Source: Clostridia bacterium
GTDB taxonomy: Bacteria; Bacillota_A; Clostridia; Oscillospirales; CAG-272
Length of the DNA: 34,387 nt
Direction of reading: 5' to 3'
Assembly (NCBI GenBank): GCA_017445115.1
Contig: JAFSUU010000098.1
Coordinates: forward strand, 1-34,387
The notes under the pieces were generated by a model. That model was given only the letters and a program-made list of their open reading frames with translations. It made no database searches and had not been told where the DNA came from. Each line of letters starts with the position of its first letter. Position 1 is the first letter of the stretch. Below are positions 34,338 through 34,387 of the stretch, in pieces. Both the position numbers and the translations under genes were made by a program.

Positions 34338-34387
34338 GGCTCCCCCTACTGGACTTGAACCAGTGACACGCGGATTAACAGTCCGCT
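34337..34387 (-). tRNA. tRNA-Asn (GTT), 3' part, cut by the window edge
   Basis: Reading the minus strand, the anticodon arm GCGGACTGTTAATCCGC has anticodon GTT (34379-34377), followed by the variable loop GTGT, T-arm CACTGGTTCAAGTCCAGTA with the TTCAAGT loop, acceptor strand and encoded CCA ending at 34337. The D-arm and 5' acceptor strand lie beyond the right edge. Confidence 0.93.

Overview
The window looks like a piece of a Clostridia (Bacillota) chromosome from a gut- or rumen-type anaerobe. The reasons are the Clostridial-style promoters (consensus -35/-10 boxes, all with 17-bp spacers), strong AGGAGG-like ribosome binding sites, dockerin and Big_2-type surface modules, GH38 and GH127 glycosidases, and near-balanced base composition. 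No species call is possible from sequence alone.

Layout. (1) 1-127: C-terminal tail of a gene, probably a large serine recombinase. (2) 128-548: no protein gene, but hairpins, a degenerate 35-bp direct repeat and a compact structured-RNA candidate. (3) 549-5466, minus strand: a two-gene unit of an A-T-C nonribosomal peptide synthetase and a carboxylesterase with a C-terminal membrane helix, behind a strong promoter and a leader of about 200 nt. (4) 5606-6370: a stand-alone GNAT acetyltransferase. (5) 6407-16082: the arginine/carbamoyl-phosphate operon argC-argJ-argB-argD-carA-carB-argF, with a sigma-A promoter and ARG-box-like sites. It makes citrulline from glutamate; argG and argH are not here. 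(6) 16083-16452: a non-coding, hairpin-packed element bounded by imperfect terminal inverted repeats. (7) 16484-22489: a 1967-residue secreted subtilisin-like protease with PA, dockerin, Big_2 and cohesin-like regions. (8) 22568-24462: a macro-domain protein and a TerY-like von Willebrand A protein. (9) 24477-26167, minus: a TetR-like regulator and a VanY-type D,D-carboxypeptidase lipoprotein. (10) 26210-27452: a cation diffusion facilitator. (11) 27453-32698, minus: a YgjP-like metallopeptidase translationally coupled to a GH38 alpha-mannosidase, then a GH127 beta-L-arabinofuranosidase. (12) 32712-33794, minus: a YitT-family membrane protein. (13) 33811-34387: a second hairpin array, a duplicated tRNA-Asn 3' end, a second copy of the structured-RNA candidate, and the 3' part of a tRNA-Asn gene that runs off the window.

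The protein genes are mostly recognisable. The novelty is in the non-coding DNA. Two families of structured elements each occur twice. Family A is an RNA-like core at about 228-462 (+) and 34019-34301 (-). The loop sequence is conserved while one stem has changed on both sides, as in compensatory evolution. In the right-hand copy the predicted RNA starts with a 17-nt antisense of tRNA-Asn beginning at the anticodon and ends with a 36-bp copy of the tRNA-Asn 3' end. Family B is a mirror-symmetric array of short hairpins separated by a constant 6-7-nt spacer (GCGATAT/ATATCGC at 16222-16427, ATGATG/CATCAT at 33811-33987). Both arrays pivot on the same core, TTTGCCCTC. These look like small non-autonomous mobile or regulatory elements, and I do not recognise a named family for either.
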